Notes under the pieces: generated by a model
The model's input: only the letters and a program-made list of their open reading frames with translations
Databases searched by the model: none
Told to the model about the DNA's origin: nothing
Assembly (NCBI GenBank): GCA_029721435.1
Contig: CM056582.1
Location: 39,638,611-39,702,610, forward strand
Direction of reading: 5' to 3'
Source: Gymnothorax reevesii
Taxonomy: Eukaryota; Chordata; Actinopteri; Anguilliformes; Muraenidae
DNA length: 64,000 nucleotides
Made by a program: the position numbers and the translations under genes
Shown here: positions 1 through 11,396 of the stretch, one piece after another
Layout of the letters: each line of letters opens with the position of its first letter
Numbering within the stretch: position 1 is the first letter of the stretch

Positions 1-2
1 CA

Positions 3-2765
3 GGGGAAAATCTTCCCTATCTTAATGCTCATATCCAATATTGTCTTGACAACTTCAAGAAAGCAATCTCTTCAGGACCTGTGTATCCATGTGCCTGTTG
101 CCTAAGGGCAATGTACAGAAGATCTGTGGTGAAGTGTAACAGGAGCGGCTATTCTTCATCTGACTTGTTTGACAAATGTGTTTCAGATAGGACTGATACA
201 GATGGAAATAAGTGGGTATGTAAGGCCTGTCATGCTTGTCTTAAAAAAGGGAAAATGCCTCCACTGTCACATGCAAATGGACTCGATTTAACACCTATAC
301 CAAATGAAATGAAAAACTTTTCTCTTGTGGAATCCCATCTTATTGCTAAAATTCTGCCCTTCATGAAAATAATCTCTAAACCCCGTGGTGCTCAACATGG
401 AATCAAGGGCAATGTTGTTTTAGTACCTGCGGATCTGAACAAGATCATCACAACACTACCAAGAGCAATACCAAATTCAGGTGTAATAACCTTGGCACTT
501 AAGCGCAGACTTTCTGACTCTCATGCAGTGCACAAACAATGTATAGATCCAGCACGAGTCAATGGAGCGCTTCATTATCTCATGAATCACAATCCTTATT
601 ACAGAGATGTGACTGTGAATACTTTGTGGCAGGAAGAAAGTGAGGAATCTGATCCATTGTTGTGGGCAGCTGCAACATCAGCAGAAGAGAATGTGTCCAA
701 TGACAGTGCCACAATTGTTGATGAAGAGGATGACTTGACAGACAGCGAGGATGAGGTAGAAGCCAACAATCCTGAAGAATTCAAGCAATTCCTGCAGGAG
801 AAAAGGTCCATCAACACAACAACGTGCATGCATCCGACACTTGGACCTGAAATCGGATCACATGAAGTTGAGAACATTGCTCCTGGTGAAGGAAAGCATC
901 CAGTTTCTATTTCAAAGGAGCCTCACTGGGAATCTATGGTCTACCCAACACTTTTCCCTGATGGAAAGAATACACATGCTGATCCTGAGTCGCCTCGTTC
1001 AGTACCGCTCACTCCCAAAAAGTATATAAACTCTCGCTTCCTGTCAATTGACGGCAGATTCGCTGAAAGTTCACAGTATATATTTCAATCCCTCCACTGG
1101 TTGGAGACACTGTCTTTGAAAAGTAACTTGAGCATAACTCACAGAAAGCAGACACATGATTCGATAACTGCCAGTCAATTCAAGGATCCATCAAGAATGC
1201 AGAAGCTCATCTCTGATGATCAGATCTTTTCAAGCTTCAAAAACATTCGAAGAACCCCTCAATACTGGCATGCTATGCAAATGGACATGATGGCTAAAGT
1301 GCGCCAGTTCGGGCCGTATACGTTTTTCCTCACTGCCTCATCAGCAGAGTTCCACTGGCCAGAAGTGATACAAACGGTGGGAAAACAGTATGGACACGTA
1401 TTGTCAGATCAGGATGTCCAAGATATGTCATGGGAAACAAAAAGGTCTTGGCTACAGCGAAACCCGGTTACAGCTGCAAGACATATCGACTACATATTTG
1501 AGCAACTATGGGGCAAAGTCATACTTGGTGGTGCGCATCCAGTGGGACAAATCCTTACCTACGACAGGAGGATGGAGATGCAGGGGAGGGGTACAGCACA
1601 CTGGCATTCTGCTGTACTCGTCAAGGATGCCCCAAGAATAGACCAGCAGTCTGATGAAGATGTTATATCCTTTGTGGACAAGTACATTTCATGTGTCACC
1701 CCCAATAGAGATGAGGATCCAGTTCTCTATGAGCTGGTCTGTGCAAGACAAACTCATCACCATACCGGAACATGCATGAAGAATCGCAAAACTACATGTA
1801 GATTCTGTTTCCCCAAGCCACCAACAGAAGAGACATTGATTGCAAGGCCCCCTACTGGAGAAACAGCAGAAGCAGAGAGGAAGGAAGCAGCAACAGTGCT
1901 GTCAAAGGTGATGGACGCTATGCAGCCGCCATTCACTGGTTCCATGGAAGACCTCTTATCAAAGGCCGGAGTGTCTCAAGTGACATATGAACATGCACTA
2001 AGGAACCAAAGCAAGAAAGTTTCTCTTGTGATGAAAAGAACTCCAGGTGATGTCCAAATCAACAACTACAATCCTGTTCTGCTCAGGGCCATGCGGAGCA
2101 ACATGGACATACAGTATATCACTGACATTTGGGCATGCATTGCTTACCTGTGCTCTTACATGTGCAAGCCAGAGAGGGCGATGAGTGAGCTAATGAAAAA
2201 AGCCAGCGAAGAATCCTCATCCAAGTCAATTTCGGATCAATTATTTTCCATTGGGCAAGTGTTTCTGAAATGTCCCGAGGTATCTGAACATGAAGCTGTT
2301 GCTCGTATCCTCTCTCTGCCCATGAGGAGATCTGATCTAGATGTGGTCTTCGTTTCAACAGAAATCAAAGAGAACAGGACAAGACTGTTAAAGCCGCTGA
2401 ATGTACTTGCTACGCTTGAAGATGATGATGAAGACATCTATCTGTCATCCATCCACAACAAGTATGCTGCAAGACCCAACAGCCTCGAAGATGTCTGCCT
2501 TGCTGAGTTTGCTACATATTACAGCACCAAACCCCAACAACGTGAAGAAGAAACCTCCCCTGAAGTAGACTCAGATGAAGGAACGTCTACCATTACCTTA
2601 CAGAATGGTCTTGGTAAAATGAGAAAAAGACGCAGAGCAGCCGTTCTTCGATATCACTTCGTTTCCAGGCAAAAGGATGCCGAACAGTACTTTCATCGAT
2701 TGCTGCTACTGTACTTGCCCTGGAGGAACGAAGATTCTCTTCAACATCATGATGGCAGCTTTTAA
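3..2765 (+). CDS. Helitron (Helentron) Rep region, left part cut by window edge
   Basis: The reading frame is open from the first bases, so the protein starts outside the window. An N-terminal cysteine cluster (CACC, later CKACHAC) looks like the zinc-finger-like domain of Helitron proteins. The Helitron-like N domain follows around nt 1310-1720. It holds the HUH-nickase motif GRGTAHWHSAV near nt 1590-1620, and one conserved tyrosine near nt 1490 (HIDYIFEQLW). In this family the domain nicks and rejoins single strands during rolling-circle transposition. The frame stops at TAA 2763-2765, yet the bases after it continue in the same frame as a Helitron protein. The stop therefore looks like a point mutation inside one long gene, and the copy is probably inactive. 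That this is a Helitron is near certain; the sub-type rests on the endonuclease downstream. Confidence 0.9.
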   Translation, partial: GENLPYLNAHIQYCLDNFKKAISSGPVYPCACCLRAMYRRSVVKCNRSGYSSSDLFDKCVSDRTDTDGNKWVCKACHACLKKGKMPPLSHANGLDLTPIPNEMKNFSLVESHLIAKILPFMKIISKPRGAQHGIKGNVVLVPADLNKIITTLPRAIPNSGVITLALKRRLSDSHAVHKQCIDPARVNGALHYLMNHNPYYRDVTVNTLWQEESEESDPLLWAAATSAEENVSNDSATIVDEEDDLTDSEDEVEANNPEEFKQFLQEKRSINTTTCMHPTLGPEIGSHEVENIAPGEGKHPVSISKEPHWESMVYPTLFPDGKNTHADPESPRSVPLTPKKYINSRFLSIDGRFAESSQYIFQSLHWLETLSLKSNLSITHRKQTHDSITASQFKDPSRMQKLISDDQIFSSFKNIRRTPQYWHAMQMDMMAKVRQFGPYTFFLTASSAEFHWPEVIQTVGKQYGHVLSDQDVQDMSWETKRSWLQRNPVTAARHIDYIFEQLWGKVILGGAHPVGQILTYDRRMEMQGRGTAHWHSAVLVKDAPRIDQQSDEDVISFVDKYISCVTPNRDEDPVLYELVCARQTHHHTGTCMKNRKTTCRFCFPKPPTEETLIARPPTGETAEAERKEAATVLSKVMDAMQPPFTGSMEDLLSKAGVSQVTYEHALRNQSKKVSLVMKRTPGDVQINNYNPVLLRAMRSNMDIQYITDIWACIAYLCSYMCKPERAMSELMKKASEESSSKSISDQLFSIGQVFLKCPEVSEHEAVARILSLPMRRSDLDVVFVSTEIKENRTRLLKPLNVLATLEDDDEDIYLSSIHNKYAARPNSLEDVCLAEFATYYSTKPQQREEETSPEVDSDEGTSTITLQNGLGKMRKRRRAAVLRYHFVSRQKDAEQYFHRLLLLYLPWRNEDSLQHHDGSF

Positions 2766-5159
2766 TCACGTTTCAAAGAAGTCCAAGATGACATTACAAC
2801 GACCATCAGGAAGTATGAGCAGTTCACTGACGAGGTGGACAATATTCTTGAGGAGTTTGATGTCCGTGAGATAGGCGCAGATGTCTGGGATGAGTTAGCA
2901 GCAGAGAGAGAACATGAACTTCAAGACTCATTTGATGTCCAAGATTCTCAGTTTTCTGGATTTGATCCGAGCAACTTAAGCGATCATGGACAGGAGGTAT
3001 CTTCAAGTAGCAGATCCTATGATACTGAGAGAAACCTTTCGCTGATGCCAGAAACAGACTATCATGCTACTGTCTCTTCACTGAATGTACAGCAGAGAGA
3101 CTTGTTCCAGTTTGTGTTTGAATGGACACTCAGAGTTAAACTCCAGCAAATCAGCCCAGAACCTTTCTATGTGTTTCTGAGTGGAGAAGGAGGTACAGGA
3201 AAAAGTCACCTGATCCATGCCATCTATCAGTGTGTGACCAGGACCTTGAGAGCCCCCAGCCAGGATCCTTCAAAGCCCACTGTCTTGTTGACTGCACCAA
3301 CTGGAAAAGCTGCAACTAACATCAATGGAACAACACTTCACAGCGCATTTCCTTTGCCGATACATGGGTATTTCTCCAAGTCATACAAGAAACCAGCAGC
3401 GGAAAGACTAGCAAGATTAAGAAATCAATACAGCTGTCTCAAACTCATCATCATTGACGAGATTTCCATGGTTGGTGGTTCCACCCTAGAGCATCTGTCA
3501 TGTGCCCTACAAGACATTACTGAGATCAGGATTCCTTTTGGAGGGATTTCAATATTGGCTGTCGGAGACTTGCTGCAACTCAATCCTGTAGGTGACCGTC
3601 CTGTGTTTCAGCCAGCAACCAATGACTATCAAGCCCTATATGGATCTCTGTGGCATAGGCACTTCTTGCTACACGAACTGCAAGATGTCATTAGGCAGAG
3701 AGGCGATCCTCAGTTCAGGAACATTTTGTCTAGAGTCAGAACTGGAAATGTCACTGTTCAAGACACACAAGATCTGAAGGCACTGGAAACAACTGAAATG
3801 CCAGATGAAGCTATCAGACTTTTCATCACCAACAAGAAAGCAGATGAGTACAATCACTCTATGATCCAGAAGCTGGAAAATACTGTCAGCACCAAAGCCA
3901 AAGACTCCTCTAAAGATCTTGTTACTGGTACAGATGTATTCATTCCCACAGCAAGTATCCACGAGACAGGAAATCTTCCATCAGAACTGACAGTTGCAAT
4001 CAATGCTAGATTTATGCTCACAAAGAACCTTGATTCATCCGACATGTTGGTCAATGGTGCAATGGGTACAATTATCCATCTGGAAATACCACAAAGAAGC
4101 CCACTTTCTGGCACAATCTATGTCAAATTTGACAATAAACTTGCAGGATCGAAAGCAAGGAGACACAATCCACCACATCTAAAGCATGCCGTCCCGGTTA
4201 AAGCTGTCACTGTCAAGTTCTTCATTTCAAGAACAAAGATCATCTCAGTGGAACGCACACAGTATCCTGGAATGTTGGCATGGGCTGTTACAGTGCACAA
4301 GGCTCAGGGCAGCACCTATACTTCAATGGTAGGTGACCTGCAGGCAAAGAAGCACACACCTATCATGCAGGGTCTTGTGTATACGATGCTCAGTCGTGCA
4401 ACTTCTAGACAAGGACTTCGGCTCATCGCTTTTGAAGCCAGCAAAATAAAGGTGAATAGAAGTGCCTTGCGGGAGATGGAGAGAATGAAAGATACAGCTG
4501 TGTTTACGTGGTCACCTCCACTGTCTACCATTCCACCAGACTGCATCATTGTTGGTCACCTCAACATCAGATCCATGCAAGCCCACTATCAGCATCTCTT
4601 GACTGAGGACTTTCTCAAGAGGATAAGTGTTCTTTGCCTAACAGAAACCCATGGAACATCTGACAGGATAAGACGCTACAACTTCTCCCCCTCACACACA
4701 GCAAACTACAAGTGTTCTACACATGGGCTTGGGATGCTTATCAGTACAGCCTGTAGCAGCAGACAAGTGACATGCTCTGATACCCTGGAGATCATGGCTC
4801 GGTGTGTCACCAGTGCATGTGGACCATTGCTCGTAGTGGTAGTGTATCGCCCCCCTGGACCTCTTGGGAACTTCCTGCACAAACTCAGAGACTGTCTGAA
4901 ACAGCTTCCACTGACATCGATGCCTACAGTTGTCACTGGGGACTTCAACATGAACAATCATGAAGCCCTGGTGCAAATGATGTCATCCTTACATCTGTGT
5001 CTGGTGCATGCCATCCTGAAGCCAACTCATGTTCAAGGAGGCCAGCTGGATCTCATGTTCACCTCCCGGAAGGAAGCAGTTCCCATGACACCTGTGCCGG
5101 TCTACTTCACCGACCACTTCCTTGTCTGGATTGCCCTGACAGATCCTACCTTGGATTAA
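2766..5159 (+). CDS. Helentron PIF1-like helicase fused to APE-like endonuclease
   Basis: This is the same frame as the upstream Rep part, separated only by the stop at 2763-2765; the first methionine after it is at 2835. The helicase spans roughly nt 3060-4500, with Walker A GEGGTGKS near 3185, Walker B IIDEISMVGG near 3450 and the late PIF1-type motif TVHKAQGST near 4290. From about nt 4540 it runs into an apurinic-type endonuclease: GHLNIRSM, LTETHG, VVVYRPPG, VTGDFNMNN and the terminal FTDHF block. That domain is usual in LINEs and in the Helentron (Helitron2) branch of fish Helitrons, presumably acquired from a LINE. No stop or frameshift breaks these 2.39 kb, and the frame ends naturally at TAA 5157-5159. 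Unwinding and second-strand cleavage are inferred from the domains. Confidence 0.9.
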   Translation, partial: SRFKEVQDDITTTIRKYEQFTDEVDNILEEFDVREIGADVWDELAAEREHELQDSFDVQDSQFSGFDPSNLSDHGQEVSSSSRSYDTERNLSLMPETDYHATVSSLNVQQRDLFQFVFEWTLRVKLQQISPEPFYVFLSGEGGTGKSHLIHAIYQCVTRTLRAPSQDPSKPTVLLTAPTGKAATNINGTTLHSAFPLPIHGYFSKSYKKPAAERLARLRNQYSCLKLIIIDEISMVGGSTLEHLSCALQDITEIRIPFGGISILAVGDLLQLNPVGDRPVFQPATNDYQALYGSLWHRHFLLHELQDVIRQRGDPQFRNILSRVRTGNVTVQDTQDLKALETTEMPDEAIRLFITNKKADEYNHSMIQKLENTVSTKAKDSSKDLVTGTDVFIPTASIHETGNLPSELTVAINARFMLTKNLDSSDMLVNGAMGTIIHLEIPQRSPLSGTIYVKFDNKLAGSKARRHNPPHLKHAVPVKAVTVKFFISRTKIISVERTQYPGMLAWAVTVHKAQGSTYTSMVGDLQAKKHTPIMQGLVYTMLSRATSRQGLRLIAFEASKIKVNRSALREMERMKDTAVFTWSPPLSTIPPDCIIVGHLNIRSMQAHYQHLLTEDFLKRISVLCLTETHGTSDRIRRYNFSPSHTANYKCSTHGLGMLISTACSSRQVTCSDTLEIMARCVTSACGPLLVVVVYRPPGPLGNFLHKLRDCLKQLPLTSMPTVVTGDFNMNNHEALVQMMSSLHLCLVHAILKPTHVQGGQLDLMFTSRKEAVPMTPVPVYFTDHFLVWIALTDPTLD

Positions 5160-5420
5160 CTGTAAGTATCTTGTTGAATGTTAAGTTATTTTCAATTTTC
5201 TGAAATAAAGGCATGAAATGGATTCTGATCTCATGAGCCACTGGTTGGTGTATGGAGGTCATGTTCATTTTTTTGTGTGTAACATATTTTTGTTTTCGTT
5301 ATTTTGTGTTACTTTCAACCAAATCAGTTATGTTATTGAGTTGTTAACACCTAACAATGTTACATTATTCATTTATTTTTCTTTAACATTATTACTTAGT
5401 AATACGCGGCGGGGGACAAA

Positions 5421-5434
5421 GCCACCTTAGTGGC
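5421..5434 (+). repeat. Short hairpin downstream of the Helentron gene
   Basis: GCCAC and GTGGC flank a 4-base loop about 260 bp after the helicase-endonuclease stop. Helitrons commonly carry a short stem-loop near the 3' end, so this is a candidate terminus. The exact end is not fixed, and a similar word recurs near 5487-5512. The rest of 5160-5530 is AT-rich non-coding DNA. Confidence 0.35.
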
Positions 5435-5529
5435 AAACACTTCTTTTAAATGTATTTACCCATACAGTCTTTCTCTGAGTGGTGAAGCCATTGCCATCTT
5501 TGTGGCAGAGACTTTCTCTACCCAATCAT

Positions 5530-5822
5530 GTTACTGTAGAATTGCCAATTAACCTTATTTGCAGTGAGATGTTCCACCCTGTGTGTTTTTTTTGGCATCA
5601 TTTCCAGTTTTTTATAGCCCCTGTCCCAACTTTTTTTGAAATGTGCTGCTGGCATCAAATTCAAAATGAGTAGATGCTTTTCAAAAGACAATAAAAATTT
5701 CTCAGCTTCAAGATTTGATACGTTGTCTTTGGACAATTTCTGAATAAATATAGGGTTTAAATGATTTGCACATCATTTCATTCTGTTTTTATTCACATTT
5801 TACACACCATCCCAACTTCTCT
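5530..5822. mobile_element. End fragment of a Tc1-like element
   Basis: The segment matches, by eye, the layout of the right end of the Tc1-like element at 7140-8679. It has a 'cccaacttttttgaaa' block, then AT-rich sequence, 'atttgcacatcattt', and a terminal 'ttacacaccatcccaact'. No transposase coding remains and the other end is missing, so it is a truncated relic. Confidence 0.6.
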
Positions 5823-6804
5823 GCACTTTTCTCCAAACCCTTCCCTCTATGGATTATCCTTGACTTTATGATGACTACTCTGTGTACTGCAGTCCTAAAA
5901 GTAGCATTAAATTGTAAAATGTTGTAAAATGGCATATTCGTGACTCACAGAAGGTTGACTTTGATAAGGCAGAGAGAACGTGTATGTGTGACTCGGATCG
6001 GGTAATGCAATGCGTAAGGAAGAACATGTTGTTTATCAGTATCACTGAAAGTTAGTTTTTGCGCAAAGAAATAAAAGACCAAAACACCATCAAATCACAA
6101 ACAAAAGGCACTTCTGCTTCTTAAAAAGAAACTTAAGTTTCTATATACAGTATTATAGATTCATCCAGAGATCATTTGATTTTGATGTTTAGAAGTATTG
6201 AATTTTGAAAATTCTATGATTCAAGTTAACAGATGTATTATACAATTATTTACTTCAGTTGAGGTGAATCAAATGATTTATGCACCTTGGGCAAGTGATA
6301 TTCATTAAGGTTGTTTTATTACATGACCAAACTTGAAAAAATAAAATAAGAAAAGGGCAAAAACTTTAACGTAAGCTCCTCACAGGGACGAAGCAACATG
6401 AGATACGGACACTGTAAGGAACTCCTGCAGGGATGCCCAGACTAATTTTAGCTTGAATCGTCAAATTGTTATTTTCACCTCTCGCACACTTTCACACGGT
6501 GAATTTTACTGTTTACAGTGACCAGAAGAGCTCCACTCGACCAATCACGAGAGAGCAAATCCTTCCGTCAGATAATAAGTAAGCTGAAACAAAAACTGCA
6601 TTTGGGAATGTAAAGCTTGACATGGTGGTGGTCCTATAGGACAAGATGTAGGGTCACAAAAAACAATAGGGTTCATCCTCTTTGAACACAAGAAGCTCCA
6701 TGCGATTCAAATGATAATTGTTCTATTTATTTCACTAACATGAGGGCTCTGTTGTGGCAGCTGAGGAGAATCTATCATAACCCCGAAAACTCTGTTTCAG
6801 GAAT
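5823..6804. other. AT-rich stretch, no gene seen
   Basis: I see no open frame of note, no recognisable transposon domain and no clear terminal repeat here. It probably belongs to the last introns or 3' side of the host gene, or to decayed repeats. Confidence 0.5.
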
Positions 6805-7069
6805 ATAACTATCCACAACTGTGGAAGTCAAACAATGAAAAATTTATCTGCATATGCAGCAATCAATGAGCCATTCCAACTGTACGTATCTGTTACAGTC
6901 AAATTGTAAAACCATTTTGTGAAATGGCTAAAAATTTTTTGTAATTTTGTGAAATGACTGAAGTTTAGCGCAGACCATTTCATGAACGATTGAAAATTTT
7001 AGTCATTTGCTGAGCTGCATCTCAGGCAAATTTTTTTATTAATTGACTTCCACAATTGTGAATGGCTAT
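6805..7069. mobile_element. Small TIR element (MITE)
   Basis: About 30 bp at the left, containing 'cacaactgtggaagtcaa', recur inverted at the right as 'ttgacttccacaattgtg'. The interior of about 200 bp is AT-rich and non-coding. This is the architecture of a non-autonomous DNA transposon. The superfamily is unassigned because I could not define a target duplication. Confidence 0.6.
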
Positions 7070-7139
7070 GCTGAAAGCTGAAACTGAAATGTTTCTAATG
7101 TTCTATCAGGCCAAAAAACAATGCCTTCACTTCATCGTA

Positions 7140-8679
7140 CAAAAACCAAAAAGAGTGAAGTTGGCACGTTATGTAAATCGTAGATATAAACAAAATACAA
7201 TGATTTGCAAATCCTTTTCAACTTATATTCAATTGAATACACTGCAAAGACAAGATGTTTAATGTTTTTTTTGCAAATAATCATTAACTTAGAATTTAAA
7301 GGCAGCAACACATTGCATAAAGCACAGGGGCCTTTTTACCACTGTGTTACATCGCCTTTCCTTTTAATGACACTCAGTAAACGTTTGGGAACTGAGGAGA
7401 CCAATTGAAGCTTTTCAGGTGGAACTCTTTCCCATTCTTGCTTGATGAACAGCTTAAGTTGTTCAACAGTCCGGGGTCTCCGTTGTCGTATTTTACGCTT
7501 CATAATGCGCCACACATTTTCAATGGGAGACAGGTCTGGATTACAGGCAGGCCAGTCTAGTACCCGCACTCTTTTACCACGGAGCCATGCTGTTGTAACA
7601 CGAGCAGAATGTGGCTTGGCATTGTCTTGCTGAAATAAGCGGGGCGTCCATGAAAAAGACGTTGCTTGGATGGCAACATATGTTGCTCCAAAACCTGTAT
7701 GTACCTTTCAGCGTTAATGGTGCCTTCACATATGTGTAAGTTGCCCATGCCTTGGGCACTAATACACCCCCATACCATCGCAGATGCTGGCTTTTGAACT
7801 TTGCGCCTATAAAAGTCCGGATGGTTCTTTTCCTCTTTGGTCCAGAGGACACGACGTCCACAGTTTCCAAAAACAATTTGAAATTTGGACTTTTCTAATT
7901 TGCATCAGTCCATCTTAGATGAGCTTGGGCCCAGCGAAGCCGGCGGTGTTTCTGGGTGCTGTCGATAAATGGCTTTTGCTTTGCATTGTAGAGTTTTAAC
8001 TTGCACTTGCAGATGTAGCGACGAACTGTAGTTACTGACAGTGGTGTTCTGAGGTGTTCCTGAGCCCATGTGGTGATGTCCTTTACAGACTGATGTCTGT
8101 TTTTGATGCAGCACCGCCTGAAGGATCGAAGGTCATGGGCATTCAATGTTTGTTTTTGGCCTTGTCGCTTACGTGCAGTGATTTCTCCAGATTCTCTGAA
8201 CCTTTTGACGATATTGCAGATGATGAAATCCCTACATTTCTTGCAATAGCTCGTTGAGGAATGTTGTTTTTAAACTGTTTGACAAATCAGCTCACGCATT
8301 TGTTCACTAAGTGGTGACCCTCGCCCCATCCTTGTTTGTGAATGACTGAGCATTTCAGGGAAGCTGCTTTTATACCCAATTATGGCACCCACCTGTTCCC
8401 AATTAGCCCGTTCTCCTGTGGGATGTTCCAAATAAGTGTTTGATGAGCATTCCTCAACTCTCTCAGTCTTTTTTGCTACTTGTGCCAGCTTTTTTGAAAC
8501 ATGTTGCAGGCGTCAAATTCCAAATTCCAAAAAATTACAAAGTTTACCTGTTCGAACATTGAGTAACTTGTCTTTGCAGTGTATTCAATTGAATATAGGT
8601 TGAAAAGGATTTGCAAATCATTGTATTGTTTTTCTTTATGATTTACACAACGTGCCAACTTCACTGGTTTTGGGTTTTG
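7140..8679. mobile_element. Tc1-like element A, both ends present
   Basis: The ends are inverted copies: the left starts CAAAAACCAAAAAGAGTGAA and the right end reads as its reverse complement with few changes. Similarity continues inward for more than 100 bp, past 'atttgcaaatccttttcaac'. Each end abuts a TA (7138-7139 and 8680-8681), the Tc1/mariner target duplication. The length of 1540 bp is normal for the superfamily. The transposase runs on the minus strand and is broken. Confidence 0.88.
7336..8329 (-). pseudogene. Tc1-like transposase A, broken
   Basis: Transposase of the DDE/DDD-type Tc1/mariner superfamily, which cuts and pastes at TA sites. The start MGRGSPLSEQMRELICQ lies at 8329. 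The helix-turn-helix part follows (SFRRCCIKNRHQSVKDITTW, then TTVRRYICKCKLK). The C-terminal DWPACNPDLSPIENVW block with the last catalytic acidic residue is near 7520-7550. The open pieces lie in different frames (7336-7569, 7574-7876 and 7895-8146, among others), and a stop follows the first 19 or so codons. It has several frameshifts and stops and should be dead. Confidence 0.85.
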
Positions 8680-9048
8680 TACTTTGGATATCCCAGTAAT
8701 ATTGGGGGAAAGAAGATAAACAAGGCTCCTAGCTAACTGGCTACATTGGACATTTAGGCTAAAAACATAGTGAAAAGACGTCTTAATGAGGCAAATTTGA
8801 ATGTCGGGGCTTACAGATACTAGGATTAAGCCACTCGAGCAGCATGGAGGCATTTCGTGTTTTAGTTTTTTTTATGTTTGGAAGCGTGGTCACCAATGAC
8901 TTCAATTGATTTAGATTTGCCTTCCAGGTGTTTTCCTTTGTAAATCCAAAAGTGTTTTTAGCACAAAAAAAAATTCACAGACCCTTCGATTAGGCAATTA
9001 AGGTGATAAGAAGATGAGTGCCTTTTCATTTTTGGAGGAACTATCCCT
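8680..9048. other. No gene seen
   Basis: AT-rich non-coding sequence between the Tc1-like element and the piggyBac-like repeat. I recognise nothing in it. Confidence 0.5.
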
Positions 9049-9124
9049 TTAAGTCCCATCCCTGTTTCCCAGTTACACGAATTAAACCTCTCAGCTCAGC
9101 CAGATGTGCAAACTGCTCAATATA

Positions 9125-10622
9125 TACTGACCAAAACTTCCAAGGCAACACTCGGGTTTATTGCAACACATGTCATTTTCTTACCATAAATTTAACAATA
9201 CATAACAAATATTAAGATTCAAATCAAAAACACAGATTTACAGTCAGGACCGAAGAACAGATTTTTCCTGGTTTCCAATTCATTGCATCAGTTGAAGGCG
9301 CAATTCTGGATCACCAAAGTCAGTATCTTGTATGGCCTCCTCTGGCGTCACACACAGCTTGGATTCTGCGAATCATGGAGTCAATCAAATGCCGAATTTC
9401 AGCCTGTGTGATGCGGTCCCATTCCTCCTGGAGTGCTTGATGCAACTGTTGGACTGTGGCTGGTTCTGGATCACGCCTTCTCACCCGGCGATGGAGAATA
9501 TCCCATACATGTTCTATAGGTTTTATATCTGGGGAATACGCAGGCCAATCAAGACACTGAACATTTTTCTGCCTCAGGTAGTCCTGACAGACTCTGGCGA
9601 CATAATGGTCTTGCGTTATCCTGTTGCAGCGTTAGGCGATAGTGATGGACGAGTGGAACTGCGACAGGGGTACGGATGTCGTCACGGTAATGGGCCGCAC
9701 TGAGGTTTCCATCAATGAAAATGAGGTCTGTCTTGTGTCTACTGCTCATTCCAACCCAAACCATCACACTGGGTCCACCCCAGCGGTCACGCTGCAGGAT
9801 GGTAGCGTCAGTATAACATTCCCGTCGCCTACACCATACACGCAGTCTTCTATCAGACACACTCAACTTGAACCTCGATTCCTCGGAGAAGAGCACCCTG
9901 TTCCACCTGAGAGCATTCCAGCCCAAATGTGCCCTTGGCCATCGCAGACGGACACTGCGACGTGCAGGAGTCAACACCAAACCACGGCAGGGACGTCTGT
10001 TGTGCTAGGCGGCTTCACGCAGGCGGTTGCGTACGGTTTGGTCGCTAATCCAGTTCTTGTGACGACTTCTGGTCTGAGCAGCAGTAACTGTAGCTGGCAG
10101 GAAGCGATTGCGCAGGTGCTGGAGGCGAATATGGCGATCCAGCTGAGGGGTGGTGACACGTGGCCTGGGGGCACCTGGTCGATCACCGGTGCTTCCTGTT
10201 TCATTATACTGGCTCCAGAGATGTGATATGGTTGACACGTGGATGCCCAGGTTCCTTGCAACCCGTCTTTGCGACATTCCTCCAGTGAGCATACCACTCT
10301 CGCTGATTTTGACCTAGGCGAGGCATCGTCACACGTTAACCCAGGATAATGAAAAGGAATATTTAAGTTGCTCATTGCTACGGCTATTTATTGACCAAAT
10401 TCTGGAAGGATTGGTCAATGAGTTCTACTCAACCTGACGGGATAGGCAAAATTCTAAACAATGTGCAATCAAGCGGAACGAGCTGCCCATACAACAAAAT
10501 CAAAACAATTTTCTGAGCTTTTAAGTTGTAGTTGATGTATCCTGGCTCAAAACCAATATCCCATTTTATGTACACCAAATATTTCAAAATTGTATGTGTT
10601 GCGTTGGAAGTTTTGGTCAGTG
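9125..10622. mobile_element. Tc1-like element B, nested in piggyBac-like copy 1
   Basis: The inverted ends CTGACCAAAACTTCCAA (left) and TTGGAAGTTTTGGTCAG (right) border about 1.5 kb, with TA outside both ends (9123-9124 and 10623-10624). 'gcaacac' also follows the repeat on both sides. The transposase is on the minus strand. Confidence 0.87.
9320..10326 (-). pseudogene. Tc1-like transposase B, frameshifted
   Basis: Tc1-like transposase starting MPRLGQNQRE at 10326. A frameshift lies close to 10295, after which the paired-like DNA-binding part reads GMLTGGMSQRRVARNLG. The next open piece (9549-9980) carries the catalytic core: WNRVLFSEESRF, where the usual first aspartate of (T/S)DES is glutamate, then LQQDNARP. 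The C-terminus (DWPAYSPDIKPIEHVW, ending GGHTRY) is in yet another frame and stops at 9320-9322. At least three frame changes plus the altered catalytic residue mark it as dead. Confidence 0.85.
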
Positions 10623-11396
10623 TACTTGCCCATAATATCTATCCAGCAGTTAAAAAAATTATCTCTTGCGACAGAAAAAATTGTTGTCCTTTGTAGCAAC
10701 TACTTCAGCTTTAGTGAGCCAAAGGTATGCCAATTAAGTTAAGTTAAAAAAAAAATATTTTTTGAAGCAAAAATTTGGCATGGTAGTGATACTATGCCAT
10801 TCTATGATCAGTTAGTCATCACCTATTAAGAACGTGTAATTTTGTACTGTGGATTTACACATAGATTCATCTGCTGAAGAATTCAGCTGTCTTTGGAAGC
10901 TCATGTAGCTGAGCTCAGTCCCTCATGTAAATACAATCACTTCAGTGGTTGATCAGGCTCATCTGCGTAATAGCACAGCTATAGTTCATGCGACTCTCCT
11001 GGTGATTACCTGTTGACTGACACAATTTTTATCTCATTCCAGACAGTATAAGCTTTCCTAAGACATTGACTAGACCCTCAGAAAAAATATTTAAACTCTT
11101 GCGTAATAGCAGTTAGGTGGTATTCTCTCAACTTTGCGCAGCTGTTAATGACTTGATTGCATAGAAGAAAAAGACTTCCAGAAACAAGCCTGGAGTGCTT
11201 TTGCGGGATGGAAATGTGATTTTGAGATAAAAAATGGCAGATATTCTGAATGCAACAGACTGGAGGGCTGACAGCATTGATTCTTTGGGGGTGAAATTTA
11301 ATGATGGAGAGTTTTTCCACTTGAAGTGTGAGTAAAACTGTTTTTGTATCTTCTAGCCAGCTATTTCTTATTTTCAGTTCTCCACTGTGATCACAG

